This document shows, piece by piece, positions 15,984 through 23,261 of a stretch of 45,238 bases of DNA. The stretch is from Anaerolineae bacterium. Lineage in GTDB: Bacteria > Chloroflexota > Anaerolineae > 4572-78 > J111. The notes under the pieces were generated by a model that worked only from the letters and a program-made list of their open reading frames with translations, searched no databases and had not been told where the DNA came from. The stretch covers positions 1 to 45,238 of the forward strand of contig JAFGNV010000055.1 in NCBI GenBank assembly GCA_016926805.1, in the 5' to 3' direction. Each line of letters opens with the position of its first letter. Positions within the stretch are counted from its first letter, which is position 1. A program made the position numbers and the translations under genes.

Positions 15984-16711
15984 TATTCTTGATTATGGCC
16001 ATCATATCGCTAATAATTTTGACCACTATCGCTATGACTCTTTTTCGTCGCAGCAAGACACGGGTTGTACCCGAGGATACAGTAGCCGTTACCGTAGACC
16101 GCGATGGTTTTGTCAGGCGTATCTTGCCTGCTGGCCGGTACGTGCTGCATCCTTTTGAACGTATCGAGTTCAACATCGAAACCAGGGCCACGCTGGCTGT
16201 GGGTCGGGCCGAGGCGATTGCCAGCCGGGATGGCGTGTTGATAAATATCAACTGGTCCGGCGTATATAATGTGTCTCCACACCTCATTACCGAGAAGGTC
16301 AGCCAACGGTTGCGTGGTCTGTCCAATGCCAGCCCAACGATGATGCGTAACGTTGATATTTGCCTGCGTCAACTGGCGGGCAACTACACCGTGGAGGAAT
16401 TTTTCAAATCCGCTACCCGCGAGCGCATCGAGCGGCAACTGGGTCAATTGGTGGCCGAGCGTCTGCGAGGGTTGGGCATTGTCCTGTCCAGTATCAACTT
16501 GCAGGCTATCGAGCTACCGGCTGAGGTTGCCGAGGCCATAAACAAGGCTAAAGCCCTGGCCGCTCTGGATGGCGCCATTCGTCAGCTTGACCCCACTACC
16601 CGCGAGGTGGTGCGGGGGGTTTATCAGCTTGATGAAATACTACACTGGGATAACTACCTTCCCCGGCCTTCTCGCTTGACGATGAAACGCTTGCGGGAGG
16701 TCAGTCCCTGA
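15980..16711 (+). CDS. SPFH/band-7 (stomatin-like) membrane protein
   Basis: This 243-residue protein has one N-terminal membrane helix (about residues 2-20), then an SPFH/band-7 domain: VPEDTVAVTVDRDGFVRRIL at the start and ERLRGLGIVLSSINLQAIEL at the end, the usual slipin layout. Such proteins oligomerise on the membrane in lipid-raft-like patches and often scaffold proteases. ATG 15980 overlaps the previous stop (ATGA), and GGAG lies seven bases upstream, so longer starts are unlikely. There is no NfeD partner nearby. A second SPFH-like protein lies at 23227. Confidence 0.8.
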   Translation: MIFLIMAIISLIILTTIAMTLFRRSKTRVVPEDTVAVTVDRDGFVRRILPAGRYVLHPFERIEFNIETRATLAVGRAEAIASRDGVLININWSGVYNVSPHLITEKVSQRLRGLSNASPTMMRNVDICLRQLAGNYTVEEFFKSATRERIERQLGQLVAERLRGLGIVLSSINLQAIELPAEVAEAINKAKALAALDGAIRQLDPTTREVVRGVYQLDEILHWDNYLPRPSRLTMKRLREVSP

Positions 16712-16745
16712 GTCTATCGGCAATGCGAGAAAGTTACCAAAAAAG

Positions 16746-16778
16746 AAAGACCGATGCCATCAGTGACATCGGTCTTTT
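16746..16778. terminator. Bidirectional terminator between convergent genes
   Basis: AAAGACCGATG (16746-16756) and CATCGGTCTTT (16767-16777) pair over 11 bases with a 10-base loop. T-tracts exist on both strands, serving the SPFH gene and the minus-strand gene ending at 16794. Confidence 0.85.
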
Positions 16779-16793
16779 GATGGTAATCGTTGC

Positions 16794-17645
16794 TTAATCT
16801 TCTGCCCGTTTCTTGCGCAATTTTAAGATGCCTACCGCCGGTAACGCAATCAAAACCACGGCGGCCAGGGCTATGGTGGCTCTTGAGGTTCCCTGGGGTA
16901 AAACGCCACCCACGTTGGGTAAATAATTAAATTCACCTGTTTCCTCGTCGATTTCTATGATCGTATCACCCGGGATTAATCGATGGCGGATATGATCGGC
17001 GGGCAAGCGTAGTTCCTCTACATCCTGGGGGGGGATGTCACCCCGGTAAAAGGCTAGGTCAACTTCCCAGGTTTCATCAAAGCCCCTGCTCATGACGATA
17101 ATGTCGGGATTAATGGGGTGGGCATCCGGGGGCAGGCGGAGATTGAGGGTAATCGGACCGGCCCCAAAAGTGTCAAAGAAGTAAAGCCCATCCTTTTCGG
17201 AGCTCCAAATCACCTCAAAACCAGGGCCTGAAGCCACCACGGGGACGCTCTGAGAACGTACCGCCGTCCAGCCTCCTGGACCGTTGGGGTCTTGATGAAA
17301 CTCGAAAACGTAACCTTCAACTCGAGTTTGCCGAAAATACTCAACCGTAAGCCGAATGTGAATTCCCCACGACCTGAGGAGTTCTTCGGTTTCTTCGCAT
17401 TCTTTTTTAAGTCTCTCCGCATCAACTTCGGCATCGGGATCATAAGTGCCGGTATAGTCAAAGGCATCGTTATCCATATCAACCCAAAGGTGGGTGCCTT
17501 CTTCCACACAGACAAGATGGTTTGGATTGGCCGGTCCAACGGTATCATCAGGGTCCCCGGCTCGAGCCGGAACCGCATTGACCAGCCCGGGCAAGAGCAA
17601 AAGGGCGAGAAGTGAAAGAACCTTCCATAACTTGTGTTTCATCAT
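16794..17645 (-). CDS. Secreted, membrane-anchored protein of unknown function with sorting-signal-like tail
   Basis: This 283-residue protein starts with a clear signal peptide (KVLSLLALLLLPGLVNAVPARA). The mature part is acidic and beta-rich, with no domain I recognise. The C-terminus has LPNVG (242-246), a Thr/Ala linker, a hydrophobic helix (LAAVVLIALPAVGIL) and a basic tail (KLRKKRAED). That order is the layout of sortase sorting signals, with V instead of T in the motif. A sortase is encoded 4 kb downstream, so cell-surface anchoring is possible; it may equally be a simple membrane anchor. GGGGGAG precedes the start and a good minus-strand promoter lies at 17687-17715. Confidence 0.75.
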   Translation of the reverse strand: MMKHKLWKVLSLLALLLLPGLVNAVPARAGDPDDTVGPANPNHLVCVEEGTHLWVDMDNDAFDYTGTYDPDAEVDAERLKKECEETEELLRSWGIHIRLTVEYFRQTRVEGYVFEFHQDPNGPGGWTAVRSQSVPVVASGPGFEVIWSSEKDGLYFFDTFGAGPITLNLRLPPDAHPINPDIIVMSRGFDETWEVDLAFYRGDIPPQDVEELRLPADHIRHRLIPGDTIIEIDEETGEFNYLPNVGGVLPQGTSRATIALAAVVLIALPAVGILKLRKKRAED

Positions 17646-17686
17646 CGTGACTCCCCCACACTACTTTCCATAACATGTACATCTCC

Positions 17687-17715
17687 ATTGTAGCATAGGT
17701 GATAAATAGAATCAA
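17687..17715 (-). promoter_or_regulatory. Promoter of the secreted-protein gene
   Basis: On the minus strand TTGATT (17715-17710), 17 bases, then TACAAT (17692-17687). It leaves a leader of about 35 bases with a strong ribosome binding site. Confidence 0.65.
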
Positions 17716-17741
17716 CAGTTGTTAAGATTTTGGACACATAT

Positions 17742-17864
17742 CCTAACCTTTGCGGGTCTGTCCCGAATTTTGGGCAGACTAGGGGGGAGTTGGGGGGACA
17801 CCCCCCAAGCCCCCCGGCCTGCGGCGCAATGCGTCCTAAAATTTGGGACGCACCTAACCTTTGC
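17742..17864. repeat. Hairpin cassette flanked by 12-bp direct repeats
   Basis: CCTAACCTTTGC occurs at 17742-17753 and again at 17853-17864. The 99 bases between fold into three hairpins: GTCTG-CCC/GGG-CAGAC (about 17757-17780), a very strong one from G6/C6 blocks with TTGGGGGG-ACA-CCCCCCAA (about 17783-17816), and GCGTCC/GGGACGC (about 17831-17850). The outer hairpins carry similar core sequence in opposite orientation. It resembles a non-autonomous mobile repeat with a target duplication. Open frames through it are not credible genes. Confidence 0.7.
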
Positions 17865-17871
17865 TTCGGCG

Positions 17872-17900
17872 TTGTATTACATAATGTTTTATGTTATAAT
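17872..17900 (+). promoter_or_regulatory. Promoter of the Xre-kinase-TPR operon, with internal palindrome
   Basis: TTGTAT (17872-17877) and consensus TATAAT (17895-17900) are 17 bases apart. The spacer contains ACATAA-TGTT-TTATGT (17879-17894), a perfect inverted repeat that could be the operator of the Xre protein encoded just downstream (autoregulation is inferred). Confidence 0.75.
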
Positions 17901-17926
17901 TCAAAGGAAAATTCTTTGGAGGCTGG

Positions 17927-18628
17927 ATGATGCCAGAATCTGTGCCAAATTCTAGAGAAGAAAAGGAAGCCCTTTTACACCGAAAAATGTTGGGCGTTAA
18001 GATTCGGCATGCCCGGATAAGAGCCGGATTAAGCCTGAAGGAAGTGGGAGAGGCATTGGGCGTATCGTCAAGTTTGATGTCGGACATTGAATTTGGACGA
18101 CGTGATGTTTCTTTACCCCAATTAGAGGTAATGGCTTACCTTTTTAATATTCCCGTGATTTATTTCTGGTCGGATGAACCCATTGAAGAAGCCGACCGCG
18201 AATTTCCTTCCCTTCAAGCAATGGCTTTGCGGCAGCGTATCATTGGCGTGCTGCTCCGGCAAGCCCGCAATGAGGCGGGACGTTCTCAAGAAGAACTGGC
18301 AAAAGTGCTGGGCGTTCCCCCCAGCCGAATTTCAAGCTATGAGTTTGGTAAAACCGAAATCCCTCTCCCCGAGTTGGAACAACTGGCCAACTATTTGAAC
18401 GTATCGTTGAACTACTTTATGGACCAAGGACTTGCCCCTCAGGATACTGGTGGGGGAGCGGCTACGTTGGATGAAATAGCTCAATTCTCCCAGTTGCCCA
18501 GAGAAGTGCGCGAGTTTTTGCTCAATCCGGCCAATTTGCTTTACATTAATATTTCTATGCGGTTGAGCCATGTCTCTGCCGATACCCTGCGTGATCTGGC
18601 AGAAGGGCTTTTAGAAGTTACTTACTAA
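17927..18628 (+). CDS. Transcriptional regulator with two Xre-type HTH domains
   Basis: This 233-residue protein carries two cro/C1-type HTH domains in tandem. One is at about 23-77 (RHARIRAGLSLKEVGEALGV) and one at about 98-150 (LLRQARNEAGRSQEELAKVL). A short C-terminal region mentions no known ligand domain. Two DNA-binding heads in one chain suggest binding to a long or bipartite site. GGAGG (17918-17922) precedes two adjacent ATGs, of which the second (17930) has the better spacing. It leads an operon with a histidine kinase gene 13 bases downstream, an uncommon pairing, and a palindrome in its own promoter suggests autoregulation. Confidence 0.9.
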   Translation: MMPESVPNSREEKEALLHRKMLGVKIRHARIRAGLSLKEVGEALGVSSSLMSDIEFGRRDVSLPQLEVMAYLFNIPVIYFWSDEPIEEADREFPSLQAMALRQRIIGVLLRQARNEAGRSQEELAKVLGVPPSRISSYEFGKTEIPLPELEQLANYLNVSLNYFMDQGLAPQDTGGGAATLDEIAQFSQLPREVREFLLNPANLLYINISMRLSHVSADTLRDLAEGLLEVTY

Positions 18629-18641
18629 AAACAGGAAAGTT

Positions 18642-20348
18642 ATGGCGAAACAACTTTCACAAGCCAGCTCGTCAACTTCCCCGGCAATCCCCAAGTTTTC
18701 TGCTTTTGATGAACTCCTGGCCTTGGTGAGCGCCGACAATCTGGATAGTATGTTGCGAAAGGCCCTGAGCATTGCGGTGCGTGTTCTTGATGCTGAGGCT
18801 GGCTCAATCCTGTTTCAGGGACAAGCCAGCCATCATTTTCAGTCGGGGCCATTTCGGGCAGAAGCTCTGGCCCGTATTCAATACTGGGAACAGGCTATCA
18901 ACAAGCGATTGTCAGATACAACCTGGAATATCCCGGCCGGGGCGTCCATTCCGATTTCTACGGCCAGCCTGACCGATAGCCAGCTTACCCTGGTCAATGT
19001 TCCCCTGGTGCGGGGCACAGCCGTAGTTGGCTCGTTAAGTCTGGTGTTATCTCCCGGCAGTCAATTAACCGAAGAGAGCCGTGATGTTCTCATTGGAATG
19101 GCCAGGGGCGTGGGGCAAATTGCCTCGTTGATAACCAGATTGGAGTTATCTCAACAACGAATCAATCAATTGGAAGTATTTCACCAGGTTGGACATGCGC
19201 TGGTTACTATTTTTGATCTCAATAAACTTTTGTCCGACACCATGCAATTGGCGGTCAACGTGATTGATGCCGGGGCTGCTTCGATCATGCTCATTGATGA
19301 AGAAAAGCAGGAGCTGGTTTTTGAAGTCAGTCACGGCTCACGGGCCAAAATGTTGCGCCAACAACGCATTCCTTTAGATGAGGGCATTGCCGGGTGGGTG
19401 GCGCAACAGGGCCAGCCGGTTATTGCCAATAATGCTCGAACCGATGCCCGTTTTAGCCACCGGGTTGATGTGCGAACCGGTTTTTTGACCCAATCGATTG
19501 CGGCCGTGCCTCTAAAAATCAAAGGGCGGACTATTGGCGTGTTGGAAGTGTTAAATAAATACTCCGATGCCGGTTTTACCCAGGAAGATGTGCGGCTGAT
19601 GGATTCCATTGCCGCGCAGGCCGCCATTGCCATTGAGAACGCCCGTCTTTATCAGAAGTTGCGGCGAGAACGTGACCACATTATCAGAGCGCAGGAAGAT
19701 ATTCGCCGCGAGTTGGCGCGCAAATTGCACGATGGGCCGGTGCAGCTTTTGTCGGCTATCAGCATGAGCCTGGATCATTTGGAGCGTCTCAATGAGGTTA
19801 AGCCGGAAGCCGTGCACAATGAAATTATTGCGTTACGCAATTTGGTTAATCAGGCTATCCGTGATGCCCGCGGAATCTTGTTTGAGATGCGCCCCCTTAT
19901 TTTAGAAACGCAGGGATTGGTCGCCGCGTTTGAGCAGTATGGGCAGCAGTTGAGCAATTCTGAAGAATTTACATTTCATTTTGAGCCGATGGCTCATATA
20001 GACTACGACACCCAGGTTACCGGAACAATTTTTTCTATTGTTCAGGAAGCTATCAATAATATCAGGCGTCATGCCAAAGCCCGCAATGTCTGGTTATTAC
20101 TTAATGTTGAAAAAGAACAGTTTGTGGTGATTGTGCGCGATGATGGGGTCGGCTTTGATGTCAGTCAGATCGATCAGGCGGAACGGGTCGGTCATTTTGG
20201 CTTGTTGAATATGCGGGAGCGCGCCGAGTTGATTGAGGCGCATTTACAAATTAATTCTCGGACCGAACCACCCAATCGAGGCACCACGATTCGCCTTTCT
20301 TTGCCTCTATCAAATGATGACGCTTTACAGCAGCAAACAGTTGACTGA
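18642..20348 (+). CDS. Cytoplasmic GAF-GAF sensor histidine kinase (NarL-partner type)
   Basis: This 568-residue kinase lacks membrane helices. A divergent GAF lies at about 20-165 and a clear GAF at about 178-340 (closing with AAIAIENARLYQKL). A HisKA_3 dimerisation helix follows with H363 (RELARKLHDGPVQLL), then an HATPase domain with N-box QEAINNIRRHA, G1 box DDGVGFD and G2 region GHFGLLNMRERAE. Such kinases phosphorylate NarL/LuxR-type regulators. None is adjacent; the nearest is at 34192. It follows the Xre gene closely and precedes a TPR gene in the same operon, so its signal may involve these partners. AGGAAAG precedes the ATG. Confidence 0.9.
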   Translation: MAKQLSQASSSTSPAIPKFSAFDELLALVSADNLDSMLRKALSIAVRVLDAEAGSILFQGQASHHFQSGPFRAEALARIQYWEQAINKRLSDTTWNIPAGASIPISTASLTDSQLTLVNVPLVRGTAVVGSLSLVLSPGSQLTEESRDVLIGMARGVGQIASLITRLELSQQRINQLEVFHQVGHALVTIFDLNKLLSDTMQLAVNVIDAGAASIMLIDEEKQELVFEVSHGSRAKMLRQQRIPLDEGIAGWVAQQGQPVIANNARTDARFSHRVDVRTGFLTQSIAAVPLKIKGRTIGVLEVLNKYSDAGFTQEDVRLMDSIAAQAAIAIENARLYQKLRRERDHIIRAQEDIRRELARKLHDGPVQLLSAISMSLDHLERLNEVKPEAVHNEIIALRNLVNQAIRDARGILFEMRPLILETQGLVAAFEQYGQQLSNSEEFTFHFEPMAHIDYDTQVTGTIFSIVQEAINNIRRHAKARNVWLLLNVEKEQFVVIVRDDGVGFDVSQIDQAERVGHFGLLNMRERAELIEAHLQINSRTEPPNRGTTIRLSLPLSNDDALQQQTVD

Positions 20349-20372
20349 GAAGTAGTTTACAAAGGTTAGAAC

Positions 20373-20933
20373 GTGACCAGTAAAAAATTACATGAGCAAG
20401 GGGTTGCCCTTTTTCGACAGGAAAAGTATGAAGCAGCCCTGGAAAAGTTGAACGAGGCGCTTTCTGCAGCCGCAGATGACCCCAAACAGGCGGCCGAAAT
20501 TTACAACGACCTGGGCGTTACCTATAAACAACTCGAAGACGTGGCTGCGGCCCATCAAGCCCTGGATGAGGCCTGGGCGCGATTTACCGAGTTGGCCGAC
20601 CAAAAAGGACAGGCCCAAACTCTGGGTAATCGAGCTGCCGTATATGAGGCCGAGGGGTTATTGGATGAAGCCGTTGACGCCTACAAAAAATCGGCGGCCA
20701 TGTTAGAAGAAATGGGTGAAACCGAGATGGCCATGTATGTCTGGCAGGCGGTGAGTCGCCTGCGGATGAAACAAAAGCAATACGTGGCCGCTATTGCGGC
20801 TTATGAAGAAGGCGTAGAGAATCTACCTAAAGGGTCGCTTAAGAAAAAAATTCTCCAGCAGATTCTAAAAATGCCCGGCAATCTGTTGGGCGGTCCGGGC
20901 AGAAGTAGCGAGCCGGAGCAGGATGGCGAGTAG
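20373..20933 (+). CDS. Tetratricopeptide-repeat protein
   Basis: This 186-residue helical protein has about four TPR units, for example HEQGVALFRQEKYEAALEKL, IYNDLGVTYKQLEDVAAAHQ and AAVYEAEGLLDEAVDAYKKS. It is probably a soluble protein-interaction adaptor. It starts with GTG 24 bases after the kinase stop, preceded by AAAGG, and the operon ends at the terminator at 20947. It may link kinase and regulator; this is inferred from position only. Confidence 0.85.
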   Translation: MTSKKLHEQGVALFRQEKYEAALEKLNEALSAAADDPKQAAEIYNDLGVTYKQLEDVAAAHQALDEAWARFTELADQKGQAQTLGNRAAVYEAEGLLDEAVDAYKKSAAMLEEMGETEMAMYVWQAVSRLRMKQKQYVAAIAAYEEGVENLPKGSLKKKILQQILKMPGNLLGGPGRSSEPEQDGE

Positions 20934-20946
20934 GGTGGCTAAAGCG

Positions 20947-20985
20947 CAAGCCCGGTTGATGGTGAGACCGGGCTTGTTATTTTAT
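20947..20985 (+). terminator. Terminator of the Xre-kinase-TPR operon
   Basis: CAAGCCCGGT (20947-20956) and ACCGGGCTTG (20967-20976) form a perfect 10-bp stem with a 10-base loop, followed by TTATTTTAT. Confidence 0.9.
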
Positions 20986-21012
20986 GTAGTGGGCATGCTG
21001 CGGAGGGATCGC

Positions 21013-21834
21013 ATGAAGATTTGTGCCAGACGTTTTATCCAATTTATTCTGGTTGGGTTAATGGTATGGACCCTGGGCCTGATGGCGGCTAATGCGCAAA
21101 ATAACTCTGGACTTCGGGTGGTCCACGCCTTGCCCAAAAGCCCTCCCGCCGATGTGTATGTGGATGGCCAATTATTCTTTGCCAATGTAACTTATCGGGC
21201 CATTTCAGATTACCGTTTGTTGGCTGGGGGCAATCACCGGATAAAAATATTGCCGGCCGGGGCCAGTAGTGAGGGGCAAGGATTGATTGAAGCTGATTTT
21301 TCTTTTGTTGCTGGCAAGAATTATTCCCTGGTGGCCATGGGCACAGGGGGTGAAGGCGGGGCCGAACTGCGTTTGTTTGAAGACGACAACAGCTCACCAC
21401 CGGCCGGTAAAGCTCGCGTGCGCGCCATGCACGCCTCACCAGACACCCCGGCAGTGGACGTTTGTGTCACCGGGTATAACAATTGCCCTGTCTCCGATCT
21501 CACGTTCAAAAATGCTACAGTGTATGTTAATCTCGATCCCGGTACTTACAGTTTTGAGCTTCGCCGACGTGGGACGAACGAAATTATTTTACTTGTGCCA
21601 AGTTTGGAGTTTAAGGAGGGGGTGGTTTACACGCTCTTTCTGATGGGCTTTCTTCAGGGAGAACCGGGTCTGCAAATTATTACCAGCGCCGATTCTATCC
21701 GGGCGCCGGTGGAACCGCCCACAACCGGGGCTTTACTTTCGCCCACTGCATTAATTGTGATTGTCATTATGATGGTTATGTTGATGGTGGCATGCTGGTT
21801 TGCCTGGCGGCGCTTTTCAAAGAAAGTTGGCTGA
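21013..21834 (+). CDS. DUF4397 surface protein with sortase-type sorting signal
   Basis: This 273-residue protein has a signal peptide (FILVGLMVWTLGLMAANA). One or two DUF4397-type beta domains follow (LRVVHALPKSPPADVYVDGQ and VRAMHASPDTPAVDVCVTGY). DUF4397 is found in secreted proteins of many bacteria and its function is unknown. The C-terminus reads PPTTG (235-239), then a long hydrophobic helix and the basic tail RRFSKK, a textbook cell-wall sorting layout with P in place of L. The sortase gene follows directly, so it is the likely enzyme. Start ATG 21013 is chosen because GGAGGG (21002-21007) lies five bases before it. Confidence 0.85.
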   Translation: MKICARRFIQFILVGLMVWTLGLMAANAQNNSGLRVVHALPKSPPADVYVDGQLFFANVTYRAISDYRLLAGGNHRIKILPAGASSEGQGLIEADFSFVAGKNYSLVAMGTGGEGGAELRLFEDDNSSPPAGKARVRAMHASPDTPAVDVCVTGYNNCPVSDLTFKNATVYVNLDPGTYSFELRRRGTNEIILLVPSLEFKEGVVYTLFLMGFLQGEPGLQIITSADSIRAPVEPPTTGALLSPTALIVIVIMMVMLMVACWFAWRRFSKKVG

Positions 21835-21893
21835 TACGTACTGGAGATGATTACTCTCAGCGTGAGAGAAGGGATGTTACATTTGGCCAGGGA

Positions 21894-22490
21894 ATGAAAC
21901 ATGGCACAATCTTGTCAATCGGGGTGACATTGCTCCTGGGGATATTGGCTTGCCGGATTGTTCCTGTGCAGAGGCATGGATTTGGCGAGATATCTCAACT
22001 TGAAATAGCGGGCATAAATAATCCAGGAAGTGGAGCGCCGGCCCGTATTATTGCCGAAACAATCAATCTGGATGCGCCGGTGGTTAGCATGGGTTGGCAT
22101 GTCGAAGAAAAATGGGGACAAGTAGTGGCCGAATGGGACGTACCAGACAGTGAGGCGGCTTGGCATGCTAACTCGGCCCGCCCCGGTGAGGGAAGTAATG
22201 TTGTTATCTCGGGTCATAATAATAGCCTGGGGGGGCGCGTTTTTGCCAACCTGGAAGAGTTGACCGTTGGCGATCAGGTAACTTTGTGGAATGATCGGGG
22301 GAACCCCTTTGTTTATCAGGTCCGTGAACGGAAATTGATTAGAGCACTTGGCGCTTCCCCAGATACTCAAGAGCTTTTGCAAATGGCCATCGAGCCAACC
22401 GCCAACGAGCGGTTAACCCTCATCACCTGTTGGCCCAGTTGGTCCAATACGCATCGCCTTATCATTATTGCTGATCCCCGCCAGGGTTGA
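21894..22490 (+). CDS. Sortase (class D/E-like transpeptidase)
   Basis: This 198-residue protein has an N-terminal membrane helix (about residues 5-22). The sortase core contains the catalytic H108 (VVISGHNN), C179 in the T-L-x-T-C motif (LTLITC) and R188 (NTHRLIII). It cleaves the sorting motif of exported proteins and attaches them to a surface nucleophile, outside the membrane. The upstream DUF4397 protein bears a matching tail. The ATG at 21894 has only a close AGGGA and no better start is seen. A perfect hairpin CTCTCA-GCG-TGAGAG (21854-21868) lies in the 59-base gap. Confidence 0.85.
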   Translation: MKHGTILSIGVTLLLGILACRIVPVQRHGFGEISQLEIAGINNPGSGAPARIIAETINLDAPVVSMGWHVEEKWGQVVAEWDVPDSEAAWHANSARPGEGSNVVISGHNNSLGGRVFANLEELTVGDQVTLWNDRGNPFVYQVRERKLIRALGASPDTQELLQMAIEPTANERLTLITCWPSWSNTHRLIIIADPRQG

Positions 22491-22662
22491 TGAGGTCACG
22501 CTTGGTTCAGGAATGACCATTAATGAATTTGACATAAAGCAGATTTTGTGCCAAAGTATTAGCAGGCAAAAAAGACGAAAATGGGAAAGTGACGCTTTAC
22601 GGCGGGGAAAAACAGAAATTTCATTGAATTGATAGGGGTTGAACCGAGGTTTTAATAAGCCA

Positions 22663-22703
22663 TTATTGTTTATGACAATAAGTATGTACTTTCTAAGAAA
22701 GTA
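22663..22703. promoter_or_regulatory. Two perfect palindromes before the membrane/SPFH operon
   Basis: TTATTGT-N5-ACAATAA (22663-22681) is followed by TACTTTCT-A-AGAAAGTA (22687-22703), 13 bases before the ATG at 22716. They may be repressor sites or hairpins in the leader. The remaining gap from 22491 shows no gene or convincing promoter. Confidence 0.5.
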
Positions 22704-22715
22704 GATGCTTTTTTG

Positions 22716-23261
22716 ATGATTATCACCCTACTTTTTATTGTTTTATTAGCGGTGTTTTTGGCTGGCTTTTTTGGGCTGGGATATTTTGATGTTCAGGTCA
22801 GCGAGGCATACCCCCCGTTGTTTGCTTCGCTAACTCAGGCGGGTGTTTCGCTGGACACGATACAAATCCTTTTGGGTATTGGAATCCTCATTTGTCAGAT
22901 TGCGATTATCCTGTTTTCAATGCTTGATTGGATTGGGTATGCAATTAAAGCGGTTATTGTTCCGTTACTAAGGTTAGTGCCTTTGATAGCGTTTTTAACC
23001 ACTGTGTGGAAAACCTACGCCCCCATCATATTCAGCCTGTTGCCTGAGCGGTTTGCCGAAGTATTTGGCGTGTCTACCGGGGAAGATTATATGGCTCAGG
23101 CTGTTAGTGATGGCTCCTTTGCGCGGGGAGTCATAATTACCCTGTTTACCATGATCCTTTTTGTTGTGGTTAGTTTTGCCCTGAGGCCGGGAGATACGGC
23201 TCAGATAAAGGCGTTAAAGACAGAAAATGCAAGACTCAAAAGACGATTACGCGGCCTATAG
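22716..23261 (+). CDS. Multi-spanning membrane protein of unknown function
   Basis: This 181-residue protein has about four membrane helices (residues 2-22, 45-68, 78-100 and 136-155) and a short basic coiled tail (KALKTENARLKRRLRGL). I recognise no family. Its end overlaps the next gene by 35 bases, and all three genes from here to 24520 overlap, so they form one tight operon. TTG at 22713 is an alternative start. The Shine-Dalgarno sequence is weak, and palindromes stand just upstream. Confidence 0.65.
   Translation: MIITLLFIVLLAVFLAGFFGLGYFDVQVSEAYPPLFASLTQAGVSLDTIQILLGIGILICQIAIILFSMLDWIGYAIKAVIVPLLRLVPLIAFLTTVWKTYAPIIFSLLPERFAEVFGVSTGEDYMAQAVSDGSFARGVIITLFTMILFVVVSFALRPGDTAQIKALKTENARLKRRLRGL

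Noticed and set aside
17719..17955. Short plus-strand open frame of 78 codons
   Set aside because: It runs through the hairpin cassette and over the promoter and start of the Xre gene; the product is repeat-derived.
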